Below, piece after piece: positions 10,793-20,520 of a stretch of DNA of 64,000 bases (position 1 is the stretch's first letter; each line of letters starts with the position of its first letter). Made by a program: the position numbers and the translations under genes. The DNA lies in NCBI RefSeq assembly GCF_037126465.1, contig NC_088201.1:134630052-134694051 (forward strand), written 5' to 3'. Source of the stretch: Ornithodoros turicata. Lineage: Eukaryota; Arthropoda; Arachnida; Ixodida; Argasidae. The notes under the pieces are model-generated. The model was given only the letters and a program-made list of their open reading frames with translations. It had not been told where the DNA came from and did no database searches.

Positions 10793-10957
10793 TAAGCAAT
10801 GATTTAACTGCTTATTTTGTCTGAAGAAGGGCAGACTCTGCCCGAAAGCTCACGTATTAAATAGTCACTCTGACTTCGTGCTTCATTCTTTCGATATTAT
10901 TTTTCTTGACGACGTTTCATCAAGCTGGACTGTGTATTATTTTACCTTCTTGTTCTC
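10793..10957 (+). repeat. PLE 3' pLTR with hammerhead-like motif
   Basis: Uninterrupted copy of the repeat that is split at 1405-1503/6860-6925. The motif CTGAAGA (10821-10827), stem gggcag-act-ctgccc with flanking g/c (10829-10843) and GAAA (10844-10847) matches the 5' copy except in the hairpin loop. An ataagca/tgcttat hairpin precedes it. Confidence 0.75.
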
Positions 10958-11633
10958 ATTACCAAGTCTGAGAAGGAAGTCGCATATGAATTTTCCAAGA
11001 CCATAGCAGCGACTTCGGAGGCAGCGAAATGTCCAGGCTTTCAGGAACATGTTTTGGAGCTACAGCGCGCTATTAATCAAGCTCCTCCATCTTCTGACCC
11101 CGACATGGATGCAGACTTCATGTTTGCAGAGCTGAAGGCGGCCCCAGCGTTTTCTGCAGCGCTCTGTAACCTGAATGAGGGGGGGGATAACCCTGTCTTT
11201 TGGTCCTCTCAAGGGATGGACATGTCGCTGCTCAGTGGAAGGAGGCCTTAGTGGTCCCCATACTACACCAAAGAAAACAGTTCTTGGATCTGGCGTCTTT
11301 TCGGCCTGTCATCCTTACCAACTTCCTAGGCAAAGTCCTAGAGCGCATGGCCGGAGCTGCACGAGCTCGAGTGGAGGCTTGAGAGAAAATCTGTTTTCCC
11401 CCAGGAAATGTCGAGCTTCCGTAGGCATCGTAGTCCCACGGATTCGGGGATGGATTTGGTCTCTGTTGTTGAGGAAGCGAAAGCCCGGAGACAAATCGTG
11501 TTGGCTGTCTTCCTGGACGTCAAGCGGGCGTATGACACCGTAAGTTCTTCATACGGTGCTCCGTTCTCAAGTGCATGGGAAAGCGCTTGCATGGCTTTCC
11601 GACTTCCTGAGACAAAGGAAATTTGGAAAAGAA

Positions 11634-11720
11634 GTGGGGTAGGATCCTGTGGCTACCACGGGGAAACATCCCATGTCATCATCACTTCTTCATTTATTGT
11701 TGTTGTCGTTGTTGTTGTCA
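11634..11720 (+). mobile_element. Short LINE 3' tail inserted in LINE ORF2
   Basis: ggggtagg, then the hairpin cctgtgg-cta-ccacggg, then gaaacatccc and a cttcatttattgttgttg tail. This is the 3' end also seen on the minus strand at 39861-39960. Before it the reading is FLRQRKF; after it, RTSDGGTEKTA. Confidence 0.7.
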
Positions 11721-11799
11721 GAACAAGTGACGGGGGCACAGAGAAGACTGCTGTACCGCAGGGTGTCCCTCAAGGAAGTGCCCTAGCCCCGTTATTATT

Positions 11800-12415
11800 A
11801 AAAGGAGTAGATAGGGCCATCTAAAAAATTCTCAGATTAAGACGTCTGATGAAAGTGTGTGTATCATTTTACCGAACAGCGCGAAAGGTTTTGATGTGTG
11901 GCAATTTGTTTCCCAGAAAAAAAAAAGCTCACATAAACCAATATATACGGGTATAACGAGGAGGAGAAGGTATGATGCTACGTCACCGATGACGTTACAG
12001 GGGCAACTCGTTCTGGTTCGCCGGTCAGTGGGGGTCAGCGCCCTGTCCCTTTGCCGCCGTAAACCATTTTTGCTAGTTCTCTCGGAGAATTGGGGATAAA
12101 AGAAGCGACCGAATCATGACCGAGCCAATAGCAGTGCTTTTTCAGAACCTCGAACAGCCGAGTAGCAGACAACATTTCTCTGGACCTGTCAGTGAGCGTG
12201 ACCCCTGTAGCGTCAGCGCGAGGTACCAGGCAGATCACAGGCAGGTACTGCTCTCTACCGCCGTTGCGCGCGGTCGCTTTTTGCGAAGTACTTTAAATTC
12301 AATTTCTGCGATAATTATGGTTCTGTGTGTGAATTACTTCTCGTGGTGCATCTTACTGGCCTACTTAATAGTTTTATAGGAAGAAAACAGGCTGTTAAAA
12401 ATGACATCTGCGCTA
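11800..12415. mobile_element. About 0.6 kb non-coding insertion with dispersed-repeat 3' half
   Basis: It interrupts the LINE between SALAPLL and the sequence that resumes at tatcgtcatgg. TTAA-like ends (attattaa / ctttaat) suggest but do not prove a TTAA target site. The right 190 bp (12225-12415) is related to 22965-23165. Confidence 0.45.
12225..12415 (+). repeat. Dispersed repeat family R1, copy 1
   Basis: Shares long blocks with 22965-23165, including cgctttttgcg, caatttctgcgataattat and aatagttttatagga. Its class is unknown. Confidence 0.7.
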
Positions 12416-13083
12416 CTTTAATATCGTCATGGTCTACCTCAAGGAATGTCTGCCGAGGAGAGTAAATCTCTCCATATATGCGGACGACGGGCGTGTTTGG
12501 ACTCTCCCGGCTGGCAATTCAACATCGGTTGCAAAGAGCACTGGACGCCATCAACAACTTCTTGAACGCGGGAATGGATATTTCCACTGAAAGAAAAGCG
12601 CTGTCCTTCATCTTATTCGAAGACGATGCGGAGGTTCCAATTTCGGATTGGCGACTGCCCCCTCATACAAGTCAAGTTTCACCGGTTCCTGGGTAGTATC
12701 CTGGACCGCAACATCTCGTGGAGAAGGCATTTTGCCTTCATCATCTCAAAGTGCTCACTGGAGGAATGTGATTCGCCACTTTGCCGTTGTGCGCTGGGGC
12801 TGCACTGAGCGGGATCTTCTTGTGCACCTCAAAACTCTGGTTCCCGGCTCCCTGCTATACAGCTTGGCCGTATTGCACGGTATATCAGCCACGTCCGAAC
12901 ACAAGCTTCGGTGTACACTAGCATACAGCCTGCGGACGTGCCTTGGTGTCTCGTGCAGCTCTGAGACCCGGATGGTGATCGCCAACGCCGGAGAAATACC
13001 TATCGATGTCCTCCGCCGAAGAGAAACCATCCAACACTATTTACGGTTGCTCGCTCATCACGGGCGCTACCCTTTGGCCTTAT

Positions 13084-13531
13084 AGGCGCCTTCTTTCTCT
13101 TCCCCTTTTCTTTTTCTTTTCCTTTCCTTTTCTTTTCTTGCCCTTCCCCCTTTTTTCTCCTCGTCTTTTCTTTTTCCACATACGTATCCGCCCCCCCCCC
13201 TTTGGTTCAAAAGCTATGTAGGCAGAAGAACAGTAAACTCTCGCTATGTGTTACTGCAGCATCTGGAAACATCCCCGGCTTTGCTGTTGCCCCAACCGCC
13301 CCTTCAGAGGCACCATAGAGACTGCCGAGCCATGGGCGTACTGAGAGGGGGGCCAGGGTGGCCGTGGTCCCCCTGAAACTCCAAGGTCGCTGGTGAAAAT
13401 AGTGCACTCTTTAGTCATACACTTATGGAGGACAGAACAAAGACGTCTAGATGCGACGAGATCAGCTACGGAGCTGATCGTGATTTTAATTCGGCCGCGA
13501 GCCTTGAGCTCACTTCCTCTTTCTCGCCACA
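13084..13531. other. Pyrimidine tract and unassigned spacer
   Basis: 13084-13200 is a long T/C-rich run ending in poly-C. 13325-13385 contains a gggcgtactgagaggggggcc block that looks like a decayed foldback end. No gene is seen. Confidence 0.5.
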
Positions 13532-13780
13532 CACTCTTTAAAACGAACTTCACCGCACAGAACGCCACTAGCCAGCCATGATCTCTAATGATATCGTTAT
13601 CTGCCCTGATTTGTTAAAAACGGGAGACATACGCCTTTTTTGTGACACTTATGCTGTTCATAATTGTCACAAAAAAGGCGTACGCCTCCCGCTTTTAACA
13701 AATCAGGGCAGATAGCGATATCATTCGAGATCATGGTTGGCTAGGAGCGTGCTATGCGGTTAAGTTCATTTCTAAGAGTG
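13532..13780. mobile_element. Foldback MITE (family M1), copy 1
   Basis: Ends read cactctttaaaacgaacttc and, inverted, ttcatttctaagagtg followed by TA. Internal arms gatttgttaaaaacgggag... and the inverted copy ...cccgcttttaacaaatc form a long near-perfect hairpin around 13570-13735. No coding capacity. Confidence 0.75.
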
Positions 13781-13814
13781 TAGGTCGTAATGATTATTCT
13801 CAGACGTCATAATA

Positions 13815-14395
13815 CACTCTTAAAAATGAGGGGGGCCGGGGGGCAATGGCAGAATCGGCTTGACGTTGTTGGCCGCACTCAAGCGGGCATCGTCACGACT
13901 ATAGCCAAAAAAAGAAGAAAAAAAGGAGGTAGAAGACAGTTGATTGTTTCAAAGCTTAAAAATGAGGGGGGGGGGATGGTGAAAAGGCTCGCCGTTGTCG
14001 GCCTCACAGAGGTGGGCAACGTCACGACTGACGCCCTGGGGGAATGTGCGTCCTGGGCCGACTTCTAAGGGAACTGTGCCGACAGTTCCCTTCACCACAT
14101 AGCACGCGGATGGCCAATCATTGCCCAGAATGATCCGGTTATCATACCTGATTCGCGGAAAGCGCGGGGCGAACGCCTTTGTCTGACAATTATCATAACT
14201 GCATAAGTGTCACAAAAAGGCGTACGCCTCCCGTTTTCAACAAATCAAAAAGAGAACGATGTCATTCGAGATCACAGTTGGATAGGAGCGTGCTACGCAG
14301 TGAGGTTCTGTTTTAAGTCGTGACGATGCCCACTTGAGTGCGGCCAACAACGGCAAACTACTTCGACACCTCCTCCTCCCCCGTGTTTTAAGCGT
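13815..14395. mobile_element. MITE family M2 with nested M1 copy
   Basis: The left arm (13815-13905: cactcttaaaaatgag ... ggccgcactcaagcgggc ... cgtcacgac) recurs inverted at about 14320-14395. A third direct copy of the arm motif lies at 13950-14030. An M1-type palindrome (about 14085-14318) sits between the arms, so this is a nested MITE. Confidence 0.6.
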
Positions 14396-14397
14396 GT

Positions 14398-14612
14398 ACC
14401 AGCAAACGTAGTCCATCATCCCGAATGGCATCGTTCTCGTTGATTTGTTGAAAACGGGAGGCGTACGCCCTTTCCGTAATAGGTGTCCGCATCAGCACAG
14501 AAAATTCGTACGCCTCCCGTTTTCAACAACTCAGGAAAGAACTATGTCATTCGGGGATGACGGTTGGCTCGGAGCGTGGTGTATGCGGTAACGTTCTGTT
14601 CTTAGCGTGTGT
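14398..14612. mobile_element. Foldback MITE (family M1), diverged copy
   Basis: Inverted arms gatttgttgaaaacgggag / ctcccgttttcaacaactc around a short centre, and the ggttggctcggagcgtgg subterminal block shared with the other M1 copies. Confidence 0.6.
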
Positions 14613-14862
14613 ATCTTCCGCATTAACGTATGTTATCAAATTTCTGTATAATGCAGTATCAGCACCCGAATTCGGGCTCTTGTTTCTAAATATTACTGCT
14701 GTAAGAATCGAAATAGGATAGATTGCTCATCCCCAAAATAGAAAAAGAGATAGAAAAATAGATATCGAAAACTGCATAGTTTAGGAATAACGCAACATCG
14801 CACAAAACGTCCTTTAACAGTTGCAACACACAATTCGTATTTTCGTATTCGTAGAAACTCAC

Positions 14863-14970
14863 GTGTGAAGCAGGAGTGGTTGTTAGGAGTGGCTGATTTC
14901 TATCCGGTACAGTACCTCCCGAACTCAGAAGTCCAAACGTAAAGACCAGGACGAGGGAAACTCGGATCAT
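14863..14970 (-). CDS. Candidate first coding exon with signal peptide
   Basis: The minus strand ATG at 14970 opens 36 codons: a basic start (MIR), a hydrophobic core (VSLVLVFTFGLLSS), then a polar segment (GGTVPDRNQPLLTTTPASH). The frame stops exactly before GTGAGT (14862-14857), a consensus splice donor, leaving a phase-0 exon. This is the shape of exon 1 of a small secreted protein. No downstream exon can be assigned in the MITE-filled DNA to the left. Reading through the donor gives a longer ORF to 14686, which looks like intron. It could be a relic or chance; the combination of signal peptide and donor makes it worth testing. Confidence 0.35.
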
Positions 14971-15049
14971 GGTTGGAGGCGATCTAGTGTCCGTTTCTCG
15001 GCTAGCCGAAGACTTGAAAGAACTGATGTTCTGAGGCTGGAACAACATA

Positions 15050-15286
15050 CACTGTTAAAACAGAGCTTCACCACATAGCACGCTCCTAGCCAACCATCAT
15101 TCAGAATGATATCATTCTGTGCATTGATTTGTTGAAAATGAGAGGAGGCGCCTATCTGGGACAGATTATCTTGTCCCAGATAGGCGCCTCCCCGCTGTTT
15201 TGAACAAATCATAACACAAAATGATATCATTGGGTATGATGGTTGGTTAGGAGCGTGCTATGTGGTGAATTTCTGTTTTAACAGTG
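15050..15286. mobile_element. Foldback MITE (family M1), best preserved copy
   Basis: 237 bp with terminal inverted repeats cactgttaaaacagagcttc / ctgttttaacagtg, flanked by TA on both sides. Internal gatttgttgaaaatgaga and the perfect palindrome gcgcctatctgggaca...tgtcccagataggcgc form the hairpin. The TA target suggests mobilisation by a Tc1/mariner-type transposase. Confidence 0.8.
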
Positions 15287-15288
15287 TA

Positions 15289-15655
15289 GAAAGGACAAAT
15301 ACATACAAGGCCGAAGACTGTCTAGAAAGGCATCTTACACTTCCTCCTGTCAACATCTATGCAACTTGACACTTGCGTATATATACGCCGAGAACTATCT
15401 GCTTTCTGTCGTCCTTGTGCGTTCTTCTCGTGTTCCTGCAGATAACTGTAAATACGTCTCTCTTGCTCGTGCGGAAGCAGTAAAAATTACATCACTTCTT
15501 GTAATGCCATACAAGCGTTTTGTTAATACGGTCTGCTAGTTACATTTGGCACTGAGGTTCCCCTGACACAGGACAACGAAGACATACATATGCCAGACTT
15601 AGTTGAAGCGCAAGTTCTAACTGGTCGTTAGCTGTTGGGCGCGAGTAAAAGAACA
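15289..15655 (+). other. Unassigned spacer, possible LTR end and primer-binding site
   Basis: A gtatatatacg box (about 15378), a ctgtaaatac segment and then gttacatttggcactgagg (about 15539-15557) resemble the end of an LTR followed by a TTGGC-type primer-binding site. No gag-pol follows; a CR1 tail begins at about 15658. Weak call. Confidence 0.25.
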
Positions 15656-17385
15656 CGTCAATCAATTCAATCAATTTATTGAGCTCTCAAAAGCCCCATA
15701 CGGGCGTTACATGGGAGGAGTGGGTTACAGGAAGTGAGGAAAAAGATAATACATAGAAAAAAAAGGCAGTAAAACAGCAACAACAAATGAAACAACAACA
15801 ACGTTATAGAAGTAGGACAAGGTATCATAAATGACGCAATATTTATTAACTGGAAATAGAATTACGAAATACCTATCGAAATTACGAAATTGAGATGTGT
15901 CAGTTATGGTAACGATGTGGGGCGGGAGGTTATTCCAATCACTGGCAGTCTTGGGGAAAAGGGAATTTGAAAATGATTGAGTGTTACATTTTAAGCGGGC
16001 GACTGCGGGCGACTGGTGGTCGATGCGAGATGATATTCTGTGAGGAGGATGACCGGATGGCAGAAGAATGGTAGAACGTGTGAAACAGTGATAAGCGCGC
16101 GGCCCTCCTACGGACGTGCAGTTCGGCCAGGTTGATGTGTTTTTTTAATGAATAGATACTTGTATATGGTGAGTAGTTACTAGTGATGAACCTGGTTGCG
16201 CAGTTTTGAACGGCTCGAGGTCGCGCACAAGGTAAGCAGTAGATGGATCCCATACGGCAGAGGCATACTCCAGCTGAGGCCGGACTAATGTGATGTAAGC
16301 CAGGTGTTTAATATTAGGGGGAGCAGACGAGAGATGCCGTTTCAAATATCCTAAGGTGCGGTTAGCTTTGTTAACGATTGAGCTTACGTGGATGTTCCAA
16401 GAAAGATCATTTTGGAAATTAACACCCAGATACTTATATGATGTAGCGGACGAAATTACAGAACCATTAAGGGAGTAAGAGTGGTTAAATTTTGGAGTTT
16501 TCCTACAAAATGGGACGTGGCAACATTTATCAATATTGAGTGACATTTACCACTGCACCAGTGATCGATGAGATTGAGGTCATGTTGAAGAATGAGATGG
16601 TCGTCGGGAGAGGAGATGTAGCGATAAAGGACACAGTCATCGGCAAAGAGACGTATGTTTGACTGTATGGACAAAGGAAGGTCATTAATGAACAGGAGAA
16701 ACCGGAGAGGTCCTAACACAGTACCCTGCGGTACTCCGGAAGAGACTGAGTGGGCATCTGAGAGTACGTTATTGGCAAAGACAGACTGCGAACGGGGACT
16801 CAGGAATGCAGAAATCCAAGATAGCGTCCTGGAATCAATATTAAAGCTTCGCAGCTTGGTCATTAGTCGGCCATGAGGAACCCGGTCGATGGCACGAGAG
16901 AAATCAAGGAATATGACGTCTGTCTGAAGTCTGTCGTCTAGATTAGTATGAATATCGTGAATGTACGAGGCGAGTTTGGTTTCGCAGGAAAAATGTTTGT
17001 GGAAGCCATGTTGACAGGGCGAAATGAGGCCATTAGACTCGAGAAAGGACATTATGTTTGAATGTATTATGCGTTCGAGAATTTTAGATGGCACACTCGT
17101 TAGTGATATTGGACGATAATTGTTAGCGTCGTGCTTGTCACCTTTCTTGTAGATAGGGATGACTTTACCCACCCGCCAGTCTTCCGGGACGACAGCAGAA
17201 GATAACGACTGCCGGAAGATAGCAGTTAGATAGGAAGAGGAGATGATCCTAGTACCCTTTAAAATTTTACTGTTGATGACGTCGAAACCACATGACGAAG
17301 AAATGGGAAGCGAATCGATTAGCTTTAGGATACCGCTTTCAGATATGACGATCGGCTCCATGGGGGGACAAGACAAAGGTGGACA
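15656..17385 (-). pseudogene. CR1-like LINE, RT domain and 3' end
   Basis: The minus-strand ORF runs from 17385 to about 16456, then in another frame to about 16145. RT features are WRVGKVIPIYKKGDKHDANN, YRPISLTSVPSKILERI, TDVIFLDFSRAIDRVPHGR, SSGVPQGTVLGPL, LFADDCVLYRY and, after a frameshift near 16555, LNIDKCCHVPF and YKYLGVNFQNDLSWN. There is no RNase H. The 3' UTR ends in aataaattgattgaattga at about 15658. The order and the LFADD box fit the CR1/Jockey side of the LINE tree. The 5' part is at 20521-21150, separated by a 3.1 kb insertion. Confidence 0.8.
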
Positions 17386-17570
17386 AGCAAGCCGTGCGTG
17401 GCATCATTCGCGAAATTGATGTCGACCTGTCTGGCGCCATCATACTGAAGAACCTGAGTGCTTCGACTCCCATCAGAGACCCTCGACGGATGGGGAAGAA
17501 CAGCAAGCTAGTGAAGGTGACGTTCGCACGAATGCCTCCGCCGGAAACCGGATGTAACCTGGAGTTTTAA
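17386..17570 (+). pseudogene. LINE ORF1-like fragment
   Basis: Open frame read through from the CR1 junction, containing VRGIIREIDVDLSGAIILK, then PRRMGKNSKLVKVTFA, and ending PPPETGCNLEF-stop. This resembles the RNA-binding segment of LINE ORF1 proteins, where an aggressive VRGV-type strand is followed by an RRMG/RRLG segment. No zinc knuckles follow. Truncated. Confidence 0.5.
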
Positions 17571-18241
17571 GACTGCGCGCCTGGTTGCTCCACCGAAACA
17601 CCAGGCTAGATATCTGGGCTCTACTATATGGAGTCTGCTGTACACTGTTCCCATTTACATTTTATTTTAAATCCAGGGCCAGAAAAATGTTAAAGATATA
17701 TATAAAGTGTTAAACTTCCCACAGGTTTAGCTTTGCATGGCCAACTAGGGCGTTCCATGTGGGAGGCCACCTGTATTGTCATCAAGCAGGAGAACAGGCC
17801 ACTTAGGCATTCTTGGCCTTCTGTATGGAACATATACTGAAATACAAATTGTTGGGGCACATTTATTTAAAGGAGAGTTGTGTAACACGTTTGTCACGGT
17901 GATGAGAATATGTCCTCGCAGTTTTCTTTTACATTGGCAACGTCAAAGTGTACAAGTTGATATTGTCGGCATCCATAACTCTCGGGGTACCGTGTTTTTA
18001 ATTCAAGCTGTCGTCTGTGGCATGGTTATATCGTGAGTAGATCCGTAAAGCCGATAGGTTTCCCGTGCAATATTTTGCCAAAATGCAGCACAGAACTGTG
18101 AAAACAGCTCAAATATGAGAAAAAAAGGCAAAATCTATTTTCGCTTGCTATAATCTGAGACCTAATTAGTAAACCCCAAAAAGCTGTTGACTAGAACTCA
18201 ATTAGTATTACGTGCACAATATAGCTGTCGTGAAACACGTT
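17571..18241. other. Non-coding part of element X
   Basis: No gene or clear repeat structure is visible. AT-rich toward the right. It ends at the LINE-B target site. Confidence 0.5.
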
Positions 18242-18253
18242 TTCTGACAAACA

Positions 18254-20293
18254 ACATAGTAATTCCCCATCTCTCAGGGGGTACCACAAGGAAGCGCCCT
18301 AAGTCCGCTCCTCTTTAATGCCGTTATGGCGGGCATTGGAACCTGCATTCAGCGGAAAGTGAACTTGTCCCTGTATGCCGATGACATCTGTGTTTGGACT
18401 ACAGGCACTTCCCGTCCAGCCCTCCGTCAGCGTCTTCAGCGCACGTTAAATGCCATTCGCCTCTACTTACTCCAGGCAGGAATGGAGATATCCGTAGAGA
18501 AAAGCGCAGTTCTAGCCTTCACGCGCAAACACATGCATAGATATCGCCTGTATATTGGTGGAAGCCCACTGGAGCAGGTGACACATCACAAGTTCCTCGG
18601 CGTGACTCTATCATGGAATTTGTCGTGGAAGCGCCACATAGACGTGATTGAACAGAAAGCCCAACGCTGGGTCAACGTGATTCGTCACTTCGCAGGTATG
18701 AGATGGGGGCGAGACGAGAAGGATCTCCTCATGCTGCACAATGCCCTGGTTCGTGGCTCAGTGATGTACAGCCTTCCCGTACTACACGGACCACCTCAGA
18801 CACTGATTCAAAGGATTCGAGCCATGCTAGCGCGCAGTCTTCGGGTATGTCTTGGGGTCCCTTGAGGCGCTGAAACCCGTCTAGTAGTGGCTGAGGCCAG
18901 GGACATCCCCATTGAGGTTCTCCGTACTCGGGAAACTGCACGCCACTATCTGCGTCTACGTGTCCATCATAACCGTCACACTCTGATTTGCAAGCTTCAC
19001 GCTAGACGGAACGCGACGGTTCATGCTGCTGTCACATCATTCAGACCTCATATCCCCAAATTCATAGTCGACCAGACGGCACCCAAAGTGCCTCCATGGA
19101 CGTTGCCATCGCCGCCTGTCACTGTCTCCATCCCCGGCCTCAAGAACAACAAAAAGAACTATCCTGATTTTATTCTTAGGCAACTTACCCTTGACTTCAT
19201 CGAGGCTCAATACCGCAACAGTACCGCTGTATACACGGATGGATCGTCGACCAGGGACACTTCATCTTCAGCCTTTGCCATTCCATCACAGTCTGTTACA
19301 CGTGGGTGTCGTCTATCTCACAGTACCTCATCGACATCCGCAGAACTTTATGCTATCTTGTTATTCTTGACATATGCGGAAGACTGTGAATCGCGGCACT
19401 GGGTAATTTACACAGACTCCAAAGCAGCTCTCCTGTGCATTAAAAACATGGGCATCCGCGGTCCCCTTGCCTCAGTGGTGATAGGCATCCTGTGCGCCCT
19501 GAAGTCCCTACAAGATCGCTCCCACTACGTTGCCTTTCAGTGGGTTCCAGGGCATTGCAGAATAACTGGGAACCACGAGGCCGACGCTGCCGCTGCCGCT
19601 GCACACCAACAACGACCTTCTATGCCCATTATACTCTCGAGAGGAGACAGAAGATCCCTCCTCAGGCATTTGTCCGATTCCTGGTCTACCCTGCAGTGGC
19701 AACACGACATTCCAACTATGTCCTCTTTGGGAAATGTAGACCCAACGCTGTCATACCGGCTGCCTGCAAAGCTTCCTCGTCCTCTGAAGTCACTCATCCA
19801 CAGGCTACGTCTGAATGTGGACTTCACTCCGTCCTATCGATACCAGCTAGGCTGTGAGGCTAGCCCTATGTGCAACGAGTGTGGCTTACTTGCCAACGTT
19901 GAGCACGTACTCCTCCGCTGCCGGACCTATGTCAACGAGAGGCGTACACTGCAGTCACAGCTTGCCACCCTTGGCTGCCGCCCCTTCAACTTGTCGACCA
20001 CCCTCGGCCCTTGGGACACCGCGGCCGACTCCAGGGCGGCCTTACGTCACGTGGTTGACTTCTTTGAGGCGACAGGCCTAAAGGACTCACTATGACCCCA
20101 GCAGCGCCCTCGGACACTCCCACCACCACGATCACGTCCAGCATCGTCATCGCCACTTCGATCATTCCCGTCATCTCTCATTGTCATCACTCATCATTGT
20201 CACCACTCATATTAGACCCCTAGCTATGGGGTAGCGTTCCACTCCTAGAGTGGAAAACCTCCCCACTTCATCATCACAATATATATGTTGTTG
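18254..20293 (+). mobile_element. LINE-B, 5'-truncated copy 1
   Basis: A 12 bp duplication ttctgacaaaca flanks it (18242-18253 and 20294-20305). It starts inside the RT domain and ends with the 3' stem-loop (ggggtagcg, hairpin ttccactc-cta-gagtggaa, aacctcccc at about 20228-20262) and a tatatatgttgttg tail. A second copy is on the minus strand at 36688-38163 and a 113 bp tail copy at 21880-21992. Confidence 0.85.
18277..20095 (+). pseudogene. LINE-B ORF2, RT C-terminal half plus RNase H, one stop
   Basis: A single frame from GVPQGSALSPLLFN through the catalytic LYADDICVW (about 18370-18400) to the end at 20095. RNase H shows VYTDGSSTRDTSSSAF, AELYAI, IYTDSKAAL and GNHEADAAA. The tail has MCNECGLLANVEHVLLRC, a zinc-binding-like motif. 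One in-frame TGA at 18863-18865 replaces the CGA (Arg) found in the minus-strand copy (CLGVPRGAETR). Otherwise it is open for about 1.8 kb, so decay is recent. The endonuclease and N-terminal RT are missing through 5' truncation. Confidence 0.85.
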
Positions 20294-20520
20294 TTCTGAC
20301 AAACAGAAGTGTTTATGCGAGAGGACGCACAATGTGTGTATCCCCTCAAACACCTGAAACGCTTCAAAATTTCCAGTGTAACATACAGTGCCCGTGAACA
20401 GTGCGCCTTACAGCCTAGCCTAGTCATCTCTCTTTTTTGTTTTGTTTTCTCGGAGTAGCAGAACTTGTCAGGTGACAAGTTCAACCTCTCCGTATTATTT
20501 TTAGTCCGTCCAACGCCAAG

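Larger units (their letters stand above)
1405..10957 (+). mobile_element. Penelope-like element with two pLTRs, split by nested insertions
   Basis: Two direct repeats define it. The 3' copy is about 10793-10957. The 5' copy is 1405-1503 continued at 6860-6925. Between them lie an SGNH-like ORF, a PLE reverse transcriptase and a GIY-YIG endonuclease, all on the plus strand. LINE-A (1504-6847) sits inside the 5' copy and the Tigger element abuts its left side, so the extreme 5' end is outside the window. Removing LINE-A leaves about 4.2 kb of PLE sequence here. The right flank from about 10960 is LINE ORF2 coding sequence, so the PLE itself landed in or beside a LINE. Confidence 0.85.
10960..13083 (+). 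pseudogene. LINE ORF2 remnant (RT region), heavily degraded
   Basis: Segments follow the I-group LINE ORF2 order: TKSEKEVAYEFSKTIAA (from 10960), EMSSFRRHRSPTDSG and LAVFLDVKRAYDTVSS (about 11405-11545), VPQGVPQGSALAPLL (about 11750-11800), LSIYADD (about 12468-12487), FHRFLGSILDRNISWRRH (about 12685-12735) and LRTCLGVSCSSETRM (about 12930-12975). It ends at 13083 without an RNase H domain. Several frameshifts occur. Two insertions interrupt it, a LINE tail at about 11634-11720 and a 0.6 kb repeat at about 11800-12415. Confidence 0.75.
17386..20520 (+). mobile_element. Inserted element X splitting the CR1-like LINE
   Basis: Flanked by an 11 bp duplication aaaggtggaca (17375-17385 and 20521-20531). 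Its left end encodes a LINE ORF1-like fragment; its right end carries the ggagtagcagaacttgtcag block also found in the 116 bp insertion at 7920. Both fit a rearranged or 5'-truncated LINE. LINE-B (18254-20293) is nested inside it. Confidence 0.6.
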
